From: Gammaproteobacteria bacterium
GTDB taxonomy: Bacteria; Pseudomonadota; Gammaproteobacteria; Immundisolibacterales; Immundisolibacteraceae
Assembly: GCA_003526065.1 (NCBI GenBank)
Contig: DQBD01000069.1
Coordinates: 1 to 24,177, forward strand
Length of the DNA stretch: 24,177 nt
Reading direction: 5' to 3'
Positions 6,237-14,825 of the stretch are shown in pieces; the stretch's first letter is position 1, and each line of letters opens with the position of its first letter. Below the pieces are notes generated by a model. The model was not told where the DNA came from, searched no databases, and saw only the letters and a list, made by a program, of their open reading frames with translations. A program made the position numbers and the translations under genes.

Positions 6237-7337
6237 ATGCAAACGCGTGCTGCCGTGATTCGCGAGCCCAAGGGCCAGTTCACGGTTGAGTCTGTCAACC
6301 TGGCGGACCCGGCCGATGACCAAATTCTGGTACGGGTCGTCGCGGCCGGGATGTGCCATACGGATCTTTCCATTCGGGACCAGCTGTACCCGGTGCCGTT
6401 GCCGATGGTGCTCGGCCACGAAGGGGCAGGTGTGGTGGAGAAGGTGGGTCGCAACGTGCGCAAGGTGGTCCCTGGGGATCACGTGGTGCTCACGTTCTAC
6501 AGTTGTGGCCTGTGTGAAAACTGCCTGGCCGGGCAGTCATTGTCGTGCCTGAACGCCTTCGGAATGAATTTCGGGGGGCGCACGCCGGATGGTCGCTGCA
6601 CCATTCACGCGCACGACGAAGAACTCGGTTGCAGCTTCTTCGGTCAGTCCTCGTTCGCCACCTACGCGCTGTCCTACGAGCGCAACACCGTGAAGGTGGA
6701 CAAGGACGTGCCGCTGGAGATTCTCGGTCCCCTGGGCTGTGGAATTCAGACCGGCGCCGGATCGGTGCTCAACGCACTCAATCCGCCTGCCGGCAGCGCC
6801 ATCGCCATTTTCGGTGCGGGGGCGGTCGGTCTGAGTGCCGTCATGGGTGCCGTGGTGGCCAATTGCACCACCATCATCTGTGTCGACATCAAGGAAAATC
6901 GACTGCAGCTGGCCAAAGAGCTGGGTGCCACGCACGTCATCAACGGCGCCCAGTGCAACCCGGTCGAGGAAATCCAGAAGATTACCGCTGGCCTCGGCGT
7001 GCCTTACATGCTGGAAACGACCGGCAACGCCAAGGTGCTCGAGGGGGCGGTATTCAGCCTGGGCATGGGTGGGGTCGGCGGCATCGTCGGTGCGCCCGCG
7101 ATGGGGACGACGGTCAGCATCGACGTCAATTTCATGCTCTTCAATCGCACCCTGCGCGGCATCATCGAGGGTGACAGCAACTCGGATGTGTTCATCCCGC
7201 GGCTGATCGAACTATATAAGCAGGGGCGTTTCCCGTTCGACAAGCTGATCAAGTTCTACAGCTTGGATCAGATCAACGAAGCGGCCGCGGATTCCGAGGC
7301 CGGTGGTACGCTCAAGCCCGTGCTGCGCATGAGCTGA
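6237..7337 (+). CDS. xylB: XylB-like benzyl (aryl) alcohol dehydrogenase, zinc-dependent
   Basis: This 366-aa medium-chain zinc alcohol dehydrogenase has catalytic zinc ligands Cys40, His61 and Cys168, structural zinc cysteines 90, 93, 96 and 104, the NAD-binding GAGAVG at 193-198 and Asp217 at the end of the second strand (NAD preference). The segment [18 protein letters not shown] and the C-terminal PFDKLIKFY and LKPVLR blocks closely match what I remember of TOL-plasmid benzyl alcohol dehydrogenase XylB. It oxidises aryl alcohols made by XylM-type enzymes to aldehydes with NAD+. The ATG at 6237 follows AGGGGGAG at 6224-6231. It is divergent from xylM and heads a likely transcript with the DUF1302 and DUF1329 genes. 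No aldehyde dehydrogenase (XylC) is in the window. Confidence 0.85.
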   Translation: MQTRAAVIREPKGQFTVESVNLADPADDQILVRVVAAGMCHTDLSIRDQLYPVPLPMVLGHEGAGVVEKVGRNVRKVVPGDHVVLTFYSCGLCENCLAGQSLSCLNAFGMNFGGRTPDGRCTIHAHDEELGCSFFGQSSFATYALSYERNTVKVDKDVPLEILGPLGCGIQTGAGSVLNALNPPAGSAIAIFGAGAVGLSAVMGAVVANCTTIICVDIKENRLQLAKELGATHVINGAQCNPVEEIQKITAGLGVPYMLETTGNAKVLEGAVFSLGMGGVGGIVGAPAMGTTVSIDVNFMLFNRTLRGIIEGDSNSDVFIPRLIELYKQGRFPFDKLIKFYSLDQINEAAADSEAGGTLKPVLRMS

Positions 7338-7348
7338 TGTGTGTGAAT

Positions 7349-7372
7349 GGTTGCTTGCCGAGGCGAGCAACC
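7349..7372 (+). other. Intergenic hairpin between xylB and the DUF1302 gene
   Basis: Arms 7349-7359 and 7362-7372 are complementary over 11 positions (one G-U). The real loop is at least four bases, giving about a 10-bp stem. It lies 11 bases after the xylB stop with no T tract, so it is more likely a stability or processing element than a terminator. Confidence 0.4.
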
Positions 7373-7465
7373 GTCAGGGAGACCCTGCGTGGTCAGGGTT
7401 TGAGGGAGGAGGGAGCGTCGTTCAGACGGTTGCTCAGATTCCAACGTCGGGAGGGATTACCCAAT

Positions 7466-9442
7466 ATGCAAAAGCAAGGTGTCAATCGGGTTCGTTCGGC
7501 GCTGCCGACCGGTGTAGCAGCCCTGCTCGGATCGGCCATTCTGGCCCCGAGCCTGGCGCAGGCGGTCGATTTTTCTTACTCCGGCTACATTCGTGAGCAT
7601 CTGTCGGTCAATCTGCAGGACAGCAACGAATTTGAGCCGAAGGCATTTGCCGATCCATACGGTCTGACCTTGTCTGGTGGCCAGCAGGACGGCCAGGGCG
7701 AGCTGTCGATGTGGCGTCACAGCGGCAAGCTCGAAGCGGCGCTCGACTTTGGGCCTTTCCAGATCGCTGGCGTGGGACGCATCGCACGCGAGACGCGGAC
7801 CAGCTACGAGCGTGGCCTGCAGAACACCAGCAAACTGCAGCCGGCGCTGGTCACGTTCGGTGCGGGTGGTGACGCCGTGGTGGGCCCGCTGCTGGGGCTG
7901 CCTCCCGGAGCGCTGATCGACGCGCAGGGCTTTGCCAACGCCTCCGCATTCAGTTCGGACACCATGAACTTCCTGCTGGGAACGCCCGGGTGCGTGCCCG
8001 TGTGTGCGTTCGCCCCCGGCTTGCCTGGCTTCGGCGCGGGCACCCAGGATGACCTGGTGCTGGACGACTACGACTCCACTGAATTGCGCGAGCTGTACAC
8101 CACCTTCACGCTTGCCGAGCGGTTTCACTTCAAGCTCGGTCGCCAGCAGGTCGTGTGGGGCGAGACCGACTTTTTCCGCGCCATGGACATCATCCACGGC
8201 TATGACCTGCGCTGGCGTTCGTTCCTGGAGCTGGAGAACGAGGAGCTGCGCAAGCCGCTGATCCTGGCCAACGTCAGCATCGACGTGCCGGAACTGAGCG
8301 GTTCGTTGCAGTTGGTGTTCCGCCCCGGTTGGGACAACGGCCATGACATGGGTGATTCCGCGCCCATCAATGGTGGCCGCTGGGCACCGGTGCCGTGGGC
8401 CGGTGCGGGCGTGACCAGCTCATTGATCGGTGCCTACAACCACCACCACAACGCAGGCGACGAGAACGACCCCAACTACGGGTTCCGCTGGGCGGGTACG
8501 TTCAAGCAGATCGGCTACTCGTTTGCCTACTACCGCGGTCTGAGCACCGACGGCCTGGTGGTGCGTAACCCGGTTCTGGGCGGGGCCACCAATTTCGGGC
8601 AGTGGGAAGGCGGCAACTTCCGGTTGACCGAGTTGATCTTCCCGATGGTCGAAACCTACGGTTTCACCTTCAACGCCTACTCCGGCATGCTGGACTCCGT
8701 GCTGCGCGGCGAGTTGGCGTTTACGCCGAACAAGCCCTACAACTCGGGAACCAACACCTTCGTTGACCTGTTTTCGTTCCTCGGTGGGGCGAATGCCGCT
8801 GCCGGCGGTGCGGCGGGGAACTTCTTCCCCGGCTTCGCGCTGCTGAACGATCCCAACAATCCGGCGAGCAACTACGCTGTCGGCTCCGGCGGTTTCGCCA
8901 CGACGCCGGGCGGCGTGCCGACCGCTCCGGTCGGTGTGGCTCTGTCGGTGCCTGGGTTGGCTGACGTGGTCGAGAAGGACACCCTCAAGATCATGCTCGG
9001 CATGGACAAGAACCTGAACTGGACCATGCACAAGCTGGGCACGTCCCGGCCGGCGTTCTGGACCGTGCAGTTGTTCGACACCTGGATCGTCAACTACGAC
9101 CGTGACGACGACATCGTCGAGAACTTCGGTTTCGGCGCGGCACGGCGCGAGCACCAGACGATTCTGACCAATGCCTTCTCGTTCCCGTACAAGTACGACA
9201 CGGTAACGCCGGGGCTCGCGTTCGGTGTGGATTTGGGTAGCTTCGACTCGTTTGTCATTCCGTCGCTGGACCTGCAGTTCGGCGACCACTGGCGTGTGCG
9301 TTTCGAGGCTGACTTGTTCTTCCCCCGTCATACCGAGAAAACCAACCTGGGCATGACGGGCAGCGACGCGGACGATGCGCGCCTGCTGGGCACGCTGTCC
9401 AACCGCGATCAGTTTGTGGCGCGCATTACGTACCAGTTCTGA
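7466..9442 (+). CDS. DUF1302-family outer-membrane beta-barrel protein
   Basis: This 658-aa protein starts with a cationic N-terminus and hydrophobic core ending in ALA-type residues (about residues 1-33, APSLAQA before VDFSYSG), a typical Sec signal peptide. The rest is rich in alternating hydrophobic strands and aromatic residues and ends RITYQF, with the terminal phenylalanine usual for outer-membrane barrels recognised by BAM. The pattern is that of DUF1302 proteins, which are large (about 550-700 aa) and usually accompanied by a DUF1329 protein, as here. The ATG at 7466 is preferred because GGAGGG at 7450-7455 precedes it and the signal peptide begins there. An in-frame ATG at 7337 overlapping the xylB stop would add 43 residues ahead of the signal. 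The role is unknown; in this context, passage of a hydrophobic substrate or product across the outer membrane is the best inference. Confidence 0.85.
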   Translation: MQKQGVNRVRSALPTGVAALLGSAILAPSLAQAVDFSYSGYIREHLSVNLQDSNEFEPKAFADPYGLTLSGGQQDGQGELSMWRHSGKLEAALDFGPFQIAGVGRIARETRTSYERGLQNTSKLQPALVTFGAGGDAVVGPLLGLPPGALIDAQGFANASAFSSDTMNFLLGTPGCVPVCAFAPGLPGFGAGTQDDLVLDDYDSTELRELYTTFTLAERFHFKLGRQQVVWGETDFFRAMDIIHGYDLRWRSFLELENEELRKPLILANVSIDVPELSGSLQLVFRPGWDNGHDMGDSAPINGGRWAPVPWAGAGVTSSLIGAYNHHHNAGDENDPNYGFRWAGTFKQIGYSFAYYRGLSTDGLVVRNPVLGGATNFGQWEGGNFRLTELIFPMVETYGFTFNAYSGMLDSVLRGELAFTPNKPYNSGTNTFVDLFSFLGGANAAAGGAAGNFFPGFALLNDPNNPASNYAVGSGGFATTPGGVPTAPVGVALSVPGLADVVEKDTLKIMLGMDKNLNWTMHKLGTSRPAFWTVQLFDTWIVNYDRDDDIVENFGFGAARREHQTILTNAFSFPYKYDTVTPGLAFGVDLGSFDSFVIPSLDLQFGDHWRVRFEADLFFPRHTEKTNLGMTGSDADDARLLGTLSNRDQFVARITYQF

Positions 9443-9472
9443 GCCAGGCACACAGCCGGGCTCAAGACGGCA

Positions 9473-9506
9473 GCCGTCGGTCGGACGAGGAAGGTCGACC
9501 GACGGC
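9473..9506 (+). other. Intergenic hairpin between DUF1302 and DUF1329 genes
   Basis: A perfect 11-bp inverted repeat (9473-9483 and 9496-9506) encloses a 12-base loop, 30 bases after the DUF1302 stop. No T tract follows, but an AT-rich segment at 9513-9534 could hold a promoter or ribosome-access region for the next gene. Confidence 0.45.
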
Positions 9507-9549
9507 GTGTCCGGATACACATAATCATATTTAGAGTGAGGGACATAGG

Positions 9550-10818
9550 ATGGTCAAAAAGGACGTTACCCGCCTGGTCGCAGCCACCGCGTTGGCGGCA
9601 GGGCTGTCGTGGGGGCCGCATGCCATGGCCGAAGAGGTGGCCGAGGGCACGCTGCTGAACGCGGCGACGATTGACGGTTTGTTGGACAAGACGCTGGAGG
9701 GAACCCCCATCCGTGATGTTCTGGTCGGCCAGCAGGAAAAGATGATCCGTGAGTACGGATGGCAGATGAAGCTGGTCAAGGCCAAGCCCGTCAACGTGAC
9801 CACCGGCGTGGTTGAGCTGACCGAGCAGTACAAGGGCCAGGCCTCGCTGGACGCCAACAAGCGTCTGGTGAACTACACCACCGGTGTCCCGTTTCCCGAC
9901 ATTGACGTGGCGGACCCGGACGCGGGCTACAAGCTGGCCTACAACATCCTTCGCTTCGGCTGGTTGGGCGATGCGATGAACTTGCAGCCGCTCAACTTCC
10001 TGATCATCGACGGCAAGAAAGGGCTGGAGAAGGAGCAGGGCTGGGTGTACCGGCGCTACCTGATGTCAGGCCGGATGAGCGCGCCGCACGTGGAAGACGA
10101 GAGCATCGCCAAGTACGAAGCGCTTATCAATGTGTATCCGAACGATACGCGTGGTCTTGGCCTGCTCACGGTCAACTACGCGGATGGCCGTCTGCCGGAC
10201 GTCTACGCGTACGTGAAGAGCCTGCGCCGCGTGCGACGGCTGTCGAGCGGCGCCTGGGCCGATCCGGTGCAAGGAACCGACCTGCTGTTCGATGACACGT
10301 TCGGCCTGAACCTTGACCCGACCTGGTACGACAACTGGAAAGTGCTCGGCAAGCGTCGTGCGCTGGTTGTCGATCACTCGGTGCTGCCGGCGTTGGACGA
10401 GAGCGCCAGTGGGCAAGCCAAGTACCCGTTCATGCGGCTGGATGAGCCGCCGTACTGGAATTTCGTGGAGGACAACTACGAGATCCAGGACGTCTACGAG
10501 CTGGAAGGCACCCCGAAGAGCAACCACCTGGTCAGCCGTCGACACATGTTCGTCGGCGCCACCATGGGTGCGCCGAAGATGTATTGGCAGGACCACTACG
10601 ATCGGAAGGGCCAGCACTGGCACACGGAGTTCATTTCGTACAAGGACTGGAAGTGGGATGACGGGCGCACCGGGCCGACGGTCACGGGCGTGGTGATCGC
10701 AGACGTGCAGCGTCTGCACGCCACCGCGTTCGGGTATTCTTCGGGCTTCCATCACAACCCGCCTGATGCGCGGGCAGCGGATTACGCGCCCGAAGCACTG
10801 CCGCGTATGCTGCAGTAA
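9550..10818 (+). CDS. DUF1329-family exported protein
   Basis: This 422-aa protein has a clear signal peptide (MVKKDVTRLVAATALAAG, cleavage probably after AMA near residue 27), so it acts in the periplasm or at the outer membrane. It matches the DUF1329 pattern: an early strand with EEVAEG, a region of alternating strands, the RRVRRLSSG block in the middle, YEIQDVYELEGTPK near the C-terminal third, and tryptophan-rich strands (HTEFISYKDWKWDDG). DUF1329 members are predicted to have a LolA/LolB-like fold that binds lipid-like molecules (family knowledge, not shown here). No lipoprotein cysteine is seen. GAGGGA at 9538-9543 precedes the ATG. A strong terminator follows. Confidence 0.86.
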   Translation: MVKKDVTRLVAATALAAGLSWGPHAMAEEVAEGTLLNAATIDGLLDKTLEGTPIRDVLVGQQEKMIREYGWQMKLVKAKPVNVTTGVVELTEQYKGQASLDANKRLVNYTTGVPFPDIDVADPDAGYKLAYNILRFGWLGDAMNLQPLNFLIIDGKKGLEKEQGWVYRRYLMSGRMSAPHVEDESIAKYEALINVYPNDTRGLGLLTVNYADGRLPDVYAYVKSLRRVRRLSSGAWADPVQGTDLLFDDTFGLNLDPTWYDNWKVLGKRRALVVDHSVLPALDESASGQAKYPFMRLDEPPYWNFVEDNYEIQDVYELEGTPKSNHLVSRRHMFVGATMGAPKMYWQDHYDRKGQHWHTEFISYKDWKWDDGRTGPTVTGVVIADVQRLHATAFGYSSGFHHNPPDARAADYAPEALPRMLQ

Positions 10819-10862
10819 CCTGTGTTGACGGGCTGGCTGCGAAAGTGGCCAGCCTGGGTGAT

Positions 10863-10893
10863 GCCGCCGCATCCGTGCGGCGGCTTTTTTTTT
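10863..10893 (+). terminator. Intrinsic terminator after the DUF1329 gene
   Basis: A perfect 9-bp GC stem (10863-10871 and 10876-10884) with a TCCG tetraloop is followed by nine T residues (10885-10893). This is the best intrinsic terminator in the window and ends the xylB-DUF1302-DUF1329 unit. Confidence 0.92.
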
Positions 10894-10977
10894 GTGCTTG
10901 ATGTGTAGTGTCGATTGGCGTGCTTGCTTGGATGCAGGCACTAAATGATTAGTCTTTCTAGACGAGGCGAATTGGAG

Positions 10978-11982
10978 ATGTCGCAGCGGTCGATGGGTTC
11001 GAAAGTCTGGGCGATTTTGTCGCCTGTGTTAGTGGTGATCGCGTTGGGGGCGCTATCGACGGTTCGCCTGGAGGTGCCGCGGATCGTGATCGACACCCCC
11101 GTGATTGAGACCCGTGACCGTTTCATGGGCTTGGCGGTAGTGGATGATGTGATTTGGGTCGTGGGCAAGGACGGCAAGATCGTTCGCAGTGAGGACGCAG
11201 GCAAGTCCTGGGTCAGTCAGAGCACTGGCCTGAACACCAATTTCCAGTCGATCGCTGCCTGGGACGAGCAGACTGCCGTGGTGGTGGCCAATGCCGGCAA
11301 GGGCTTGATCACCAGTGACGGGGGGCAGACCTGGGAAGAGGTCAGCCTGCCCGTGTCGGATATCGGCAGTGGCAAGGTTCTGCGGGTGCGCCTTGATCCC
11401 CAGGGGCGCGCCTGGGCCGTTGCCGAACTGAACGTGATCATGCGCTCCGATGACCGCGGCCGCACCTGGCAGCGGGTCACCCAGGACGACAACGACGCGG
11501 CGTGGAACGACATCGCATTCTCCGGGCCGGGTTCGGCCTGCGCGGTAGGTGAGTTCGGACGCGTGGCCTGCACCGTCGACGACGGTGCCACCTGGGAGGA
11601 GCGCCCCGTCGATCTCGAGCCAAGCTTGATGTCGGTCCGCTTTCGCGATGCGGAGCATGGCCTGGCCGTCGGGCTCAGCGGCACGGTGCTGGCCACGGAC
11701 GACGCGGGTGCGAACTGGCGCGTGGTGGAGGTGCCCGAGCTGGATCAACACCTGTTTGACGTCATCTGGACCGGCACGCGCTGGATCGCCGTCGGCGACA
11801 AGGGCGTCATGTTGACCGGTGACGCCGGTGCCACGCACTGGGAAACGGGCCGCGTGCAATCCGGAGACTTTTCCTGGCACATCGCGCTTGCGCGGCAGGG
11901 TGCCGGGTTCGTCACGGTGGGTCTCAACGTGGGCCGCTGGGAGGCCGGTCAGTGGGAACTTTTCGGCCCACGACGGCACTGA
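10978..11982 (+). CDS. YCF48/BNR-repeat beta-propeller protein
   Basis: This protein of 334 aa (345 if ATG 10945 is used) has one N-terminal hydrophobic segment (VWAILSPVLVVIALGAL) that anchors it or exports it, followed by about six propeller repeats each with a S/TxDxGxxW-type turn: SEDAGKSW, TSDGGQTW, RSDDRGRTW, TVDDGATW, ATDDAGANW and TGDAGATHW. Such YCF48-like proteins (named after a photosystem II assembly factor) occur in non-photosynthetic proteobacteria beside DUF1329 and RND/MMPL genes, where they are thought to be periplasmic partners. ATG 10978 is preferred because GAGG at 10964-10967 precedes it, while ATG 10945 has a poorer site. It lies 68 bases before the MMPL gene. The exact function is unknown. 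Confidence 0.82.
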   Translation: MSQRSMGSKVWAILSPVLVVIALGALSTVRLEVPRIVIDTPVIETRDRFMGLAVVDDVIWVVGKDGKIVRSEDAGKSWVSQSTGLNTNFQSIAAWDEQTAVVVANAGKGLITSDGGQTWEEVSLPVSDIGSGKVLRVRLDPQGRAWAVAELNVIMRSDDRGRTWQRVTQDDNDAAWNDIAFSGPGSACAVGEFGRVACTVDDGATWEERPVDLEPSLMSVRFRDAEHGLAVGLSGTVLATDDAGANWRVVEVPELDQHLFDVIWTGTRWIAVGDKGVMLTGDAGATHWETGRVQSGDFSWHIALARQGAGFVTVGLNVGRWEAGQWELFGPRRH

Positions 11983-12050
11983 GCGGCCTGGCAAGGCCGA
12001 CTGCACTGGATTACCGCACGGCACGTGCGTAACAAGCTAAGGATCAGCTA

Positions 12051-14417
12051 ATGCAGCAAGCGACTCGGGTGGAACGTTTCGCCGCGTTCTGTATTGAGCG
12101 GCGCAAGACCGTGGTGGCGGTCATTCTGGCGATGACGGCGGTTTTCGCCTACTTCGCGGCGCACGTGGAAATCAAGACCATCTTCCACGACCTGTTGCCC
12201 AAGGGGCATCCGTTCATCGAGATCAACGACAGGTACAACGAGCGTTTCGGTGGGCCGAACATCGTATCGATCATGGTGGAGGCGGAGGAAGGCGACATCT
12301 TCCAGCCGAAGGTGCTTGAGCGCATCAAGCAGATCACCGATGAAATGTACATGGTGCCGGCGATCAACCAGTTCCAGGTGATCTCGCTCGCATCGCGCAA
12401 GCTGCGTTCGATCCGCTCGTCGACCATGGGCATCGAGACCACGCCCATGATGTGGCCCGACCTGCCGCAAACGCAGGAGGAAATCGAGCTGCTGCGCGAG
12501 AACGTGCTGTCCAACCCGCTGGTTTACGGCCGCTATGTGGCACCCGACCTGAAGTCCGCGCTCATCACGGCCGACTTCATCGATCGCCTGATCGACTACG
12601 AGGAGCTGTACGACTCGGTGATGGCGATCGCCGAGAGGTTCGATGGCGATGGCGTCAACGTGCGTGTAGTGGGTGAGCCGTTGCTCACCGGCTGGGTCAT
12701 GCACTACCTGCCGGAAACCTTCAACCTGTTCCTGATCACCGTCGCCATCATGGCGGTGCTGCTGTTCGTCACAGTGCGAACCTGGCGCGGCGTGCTGTTG
12801 CCGATGCTTGCCGGTGCGGTAAGTGCAATCTGGGCGCTTGGCATCGCCAGCATCGTGGGCGTCAACTTCGACCCCCTGATCATCGTGGTGGCGTTCCTGG
12901 TCACCGCGCGCGCCATCTCGCACGCCGTGCAGATGCTGGCGGCGTTCGATGACGAGCTCGAGCGCGGTTACGCGCCGCGCGATGCCGCGTCCAAGGCGTT
13001 GGTGGCGCTGTTCCGGCCCGGCATGTTGGGCGTGGTGACCGATGCGGTGGCAGTTGCCATCGTGGCGGCCATGCCCATGCCGCTGTTGCAGAAGACCGCC
13101 TTCGTGGGCGCCGTGTGGCTGGGAACCATCGGTGTGTCGGCCGTGGTCCTGGTGCCGACCATGTTGTCCTGGGTCAGCAAGCCGCACGCCGCCGCGTTTC
13201 CCTTTGACACCTACCGTTGGGTTCTTCGCCCGCTGCTGAACACCTGCGGCAACCTGCTGCAGGGGCGCCGGTCGGTGGTCGTGTTGGGTCTGGCGGTGAT
13301 CGTGCTCGGGGTCTCCGGCTACTACGCCACGCGGGTCACCGTGGGTGATGCGTTGCCGGGGACGCCGTTGCTGTGGCCGGATCATCCTTACAACGTCGAT
13401 GCCAAGGCCATCAACGACACGTTCCAGGGCAGTGACCAGATGTTCGTGGTCATCGACGGCGAGGGGCCGAATGCCCTCAAGAATCCCGAGCTGCTGGCCA
13501 ACGTCGACAGCTTCCAGCGTTACCTGGAGGCGCAGCCACAGATCGGCGGCACGGTTTCCATGGTCGATTTGATCGGCCCGATCAATGCCAACCTGCACGA
13601 GGGCAACCGGCGGTTCGAGGAGCTGGGTCCCACGGCGGACATCAACGGCGAGTTGCTGTTCATGTACATGCAGGGCACGGACCCGGGCGACATGGACCGT
13701 TTCGTCGACGCCGATTTCAAGGACGGCGCGGTGACGATGTTCTTCCGCGATCACAAGGGCGACACCATCCGCACCGCGGTGTCCCGTATCGAGGAGTACA
13801 TCGAGAACAACCCGCTGCCGGGTGACTCGGAGTACAAGCTGGCCGGCGGACTGGTTGGCGTATTGGCCGCGGTCAACGAGGAAGTGTTCGCCCGCCAGGT
13901 GGAAAGCATTGCGCTCGCGCTGCTGACCTTGTTCGTCCTGTCGGCGATCGCCTACCGATCCACCGTTGCGGGTCTGTTCTTTATGCCGCTGGTGGTGATG
14001 TCGAACACCATTACCTTCGCCTTCATGGCGTGGAAGGGGATCGGCATGAATATCAATACGCTGCCGGTGGCTGCGCTCGGCATCGGCTTGGGCGTAGACT
14101 ATGCGTTCTACGTCGTGGACGGTGTAAAAGAGCGTTTCAAGGAAACCGGCGACGTGATGTCGGCGATCCGCGGTTCGCTGCTGACAGCCGGCCGCGGTGT
14201 GTTGATCACCGGCGGTACGATGATCGCCAGCGTATTGGTGTGGCACGCATCGTCGCTGAAGTTCCAGGCGGAGATGGGCCTGTTGATGGCGCTGTGGCTG
14301 ACGGTATCGGCGATCAGCTCGCTGCTGCTGATCCCGGCCATGATCTACGTGTTCCGGCCGGGGTTCGTGTTTGGTGAAGGCAAGCCTCAGCACGCCGCCG
14401 AGGCAGTGCCGGCGTGA
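12051..14417 (+). CDS. RND-superfamily (MMPL-type) transporter
   Basis: This 788-aa inner-membrane protein shows the duplicated RND/MMPL plan: an N-terminal membrane helix (about 19-37), a large periplasmic domain, a helix bundle (about 225-375), a second lone helix (about 413-430), a second periplasmic domain, and a C-terminal helix bundle (about 618-775). The family motif GLGVDYAFYVVDG lies near residues 680-693 and includes the aspartate/tyrosine pair used for proton coupling in MmpL proteins. This is the COG1033 exporter-like type, shorter than the roughly 1000-aa drug efflux RND pumps, and no membrane-fusion protein or TolC gene accompanies it. With the DUF1302, DUF1329 and YCF48 genes it forms a set that probably moves a lipid or hydrophobic compound. 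AAGGA at 12039-12043 precedes the ATG. A terminator follows. Confidence 0.87.
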   Translation: MQQATRVERFAAFCIERRKTVVAVILAMTAVFAYFAAHVEIKTIFHDLLPKGHPFIEINDRYNERFGGPNIVSIMVEAEEGDIFQPKVLERIKQITDEMYMVPAINQFQVISLASRKLRSIRSSTMGIETTPMMWPDLPQTQEEIELLRENVLSNPLVYGRYVAPDLKSALITADFIDRLIDYEELYDSVMAIAERFDGDGVNVRVVGEPLLTGWVMHYLPETFNLFLITVAIMAVLLFVTVRTWRGVLLPMLAGAVSAIWALGIASIVGVNFDPLIIVVAFLVTARAISHAVQMLAAFDDELERGYAPRDAASKALVALFRPGMLGVVTDAVAVAIVAAMPMPLLQKTAFVGAVWLGTIGVSAVVLVPTMLSWVSKPHAAAFPFDTYRWVLRPLLNTCGNLLQGRRSVVVLGLAVIVLGVSGYYATRVTVGDALPGTPLLWPDHPYNVDAKAINDTFQGSDQMFVVIDGEGPNALKNPELLANVDSFQRYLEAQPQIGGTVSMVDLIGPINANLHEGNRRFEELGPTADINGELLFMYMQGTDPGDMDRFVDADFKDGAVTMFFRDHKGDTIRTAVSRIEEYIENNPLPGDSEYKLAGGLVGVLAAVNEEVFARQVESIALALLTLFVLSAIAYRSTVAGLFFMPLVVMSNTITFAFMAWKGIGMNINTLPVAALGIGLGVDYAFYVVDGVKERFKETGDVMSAIRGSLLTAGRGVLITGGTMIASVLVWHASSLKFQAEMGLLMALWLTVSAISSLLLIPAMIYVFRPGFVFGEGKPQHAAEAVPA

Positions 14418-14422
14418 GGCGT

Positions 14423-14456
14423 CTGCGGTCGGGCGCAGCCTGACCGCAGCATTTTT
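14423..14456 (+). terminator. Intrinsic terminator after the MMPL gene
   Basis: Perfect 8-bp arms (14423-14430 and 14442-14449) are followed by CA and five T residues (14452-14456), just 5 bases after the transporter stop. It separates the transporter unit from the ferredoxin/oxygenase unit. Confidence 0.72.
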
Positions 14457-14470
14457 CGAATGGGGAAGAC

Positions 14471-14791
14471 ATGTCTGATTTGATCAAGTTGTGTAAGACC
14501 TCCGACGTGGAACCGGGGCAGGCTCTGCAGGTGGATGTCGAGGGTTTGCCCGCGCTCGCCGTGTACAACCTCGAAGGTGAGTACTACGTCAGCAACAACA
14601 TGTGCACGCATGGCATGGCCTGGATGACCGATGGCTATGTCGAGGGCGACGAGGTGGAGTGTCCCTTCCATGGGGGGCGTTTCAACATTCGCACCGGCGA
14701 GCCGACGGCCTTCCCGTGTGTAGTACCCCTGCAGACCTACCCGGTGACCGTGGTCGACGGCGAGGTGTGCATCGAGCGTCCGGCGGCCTGA
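14471..14791 (+). CDS. Rieske [2Fe-2S] ferredoxin of a three-component ring hydroxylase
   Basis: This 106-aa soluble protein carries the Rieske ligands Cys45/His47 (CTH) and Cys64/His67 (CPFHGG), the arrangement of dioxygenase ferredoxins. It shuttles single electrons from an NADH-dependent reductase to the oxygenase alpha subunit. The order ferredoxin, beta, alpha with gaps of only 34 and 47 bases indicates one operon. No reductase gene is beside it. The XylA-like reductase at 2645 has its own fused plant-type ferredoxin, so a separate ferredoxin reductase may be encoded outside the window. The family is certain; the partner oxygenase is inferred from adjacency. Confidence 0.93.
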   Translation: MSDLIKLCKTSDVEPGQALQVDVEGLPALAVYNLEGEYYVSNNMCTHGMAWMTDGYVEGDEVECPFHGGRFNIRTGEPTAFPCVVPLQTYPVTVVDGEVCIERPAA

Positions 14792-14825
14792 CGCCGGTCG
14801 CCTTCATCGGCTCAAGGGATTTGCT

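Noticed and set aside
7337..7465. In-frame ATG at 7337 overlapping the xylB stop, which would extend the DUF1302 protein by 43 residues
   Set aside because: The extension is Arg-rich and lies ahead of a clean signal peptide beginning at 7466, which has its own GGAGGG ribosome binding site. The overlap is probably coincidental.
9473..9506. Hairpin with GGTCG/CGACC arms as a second TetR operator
   Set aside because: The half-sites are in the opposite orientation to the 6053-6070 palindrome and are separated by 12 bases. It fits an RNA stem-loop better.
12048..14393. Long antisense open frame (781 codons) opposite the MMPL gene
   Set aside because: It is His/Arg/Gln-rich and mirrors the codon pattern of the real gene. 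The sense frame has clear RND motifs and membrane helices.
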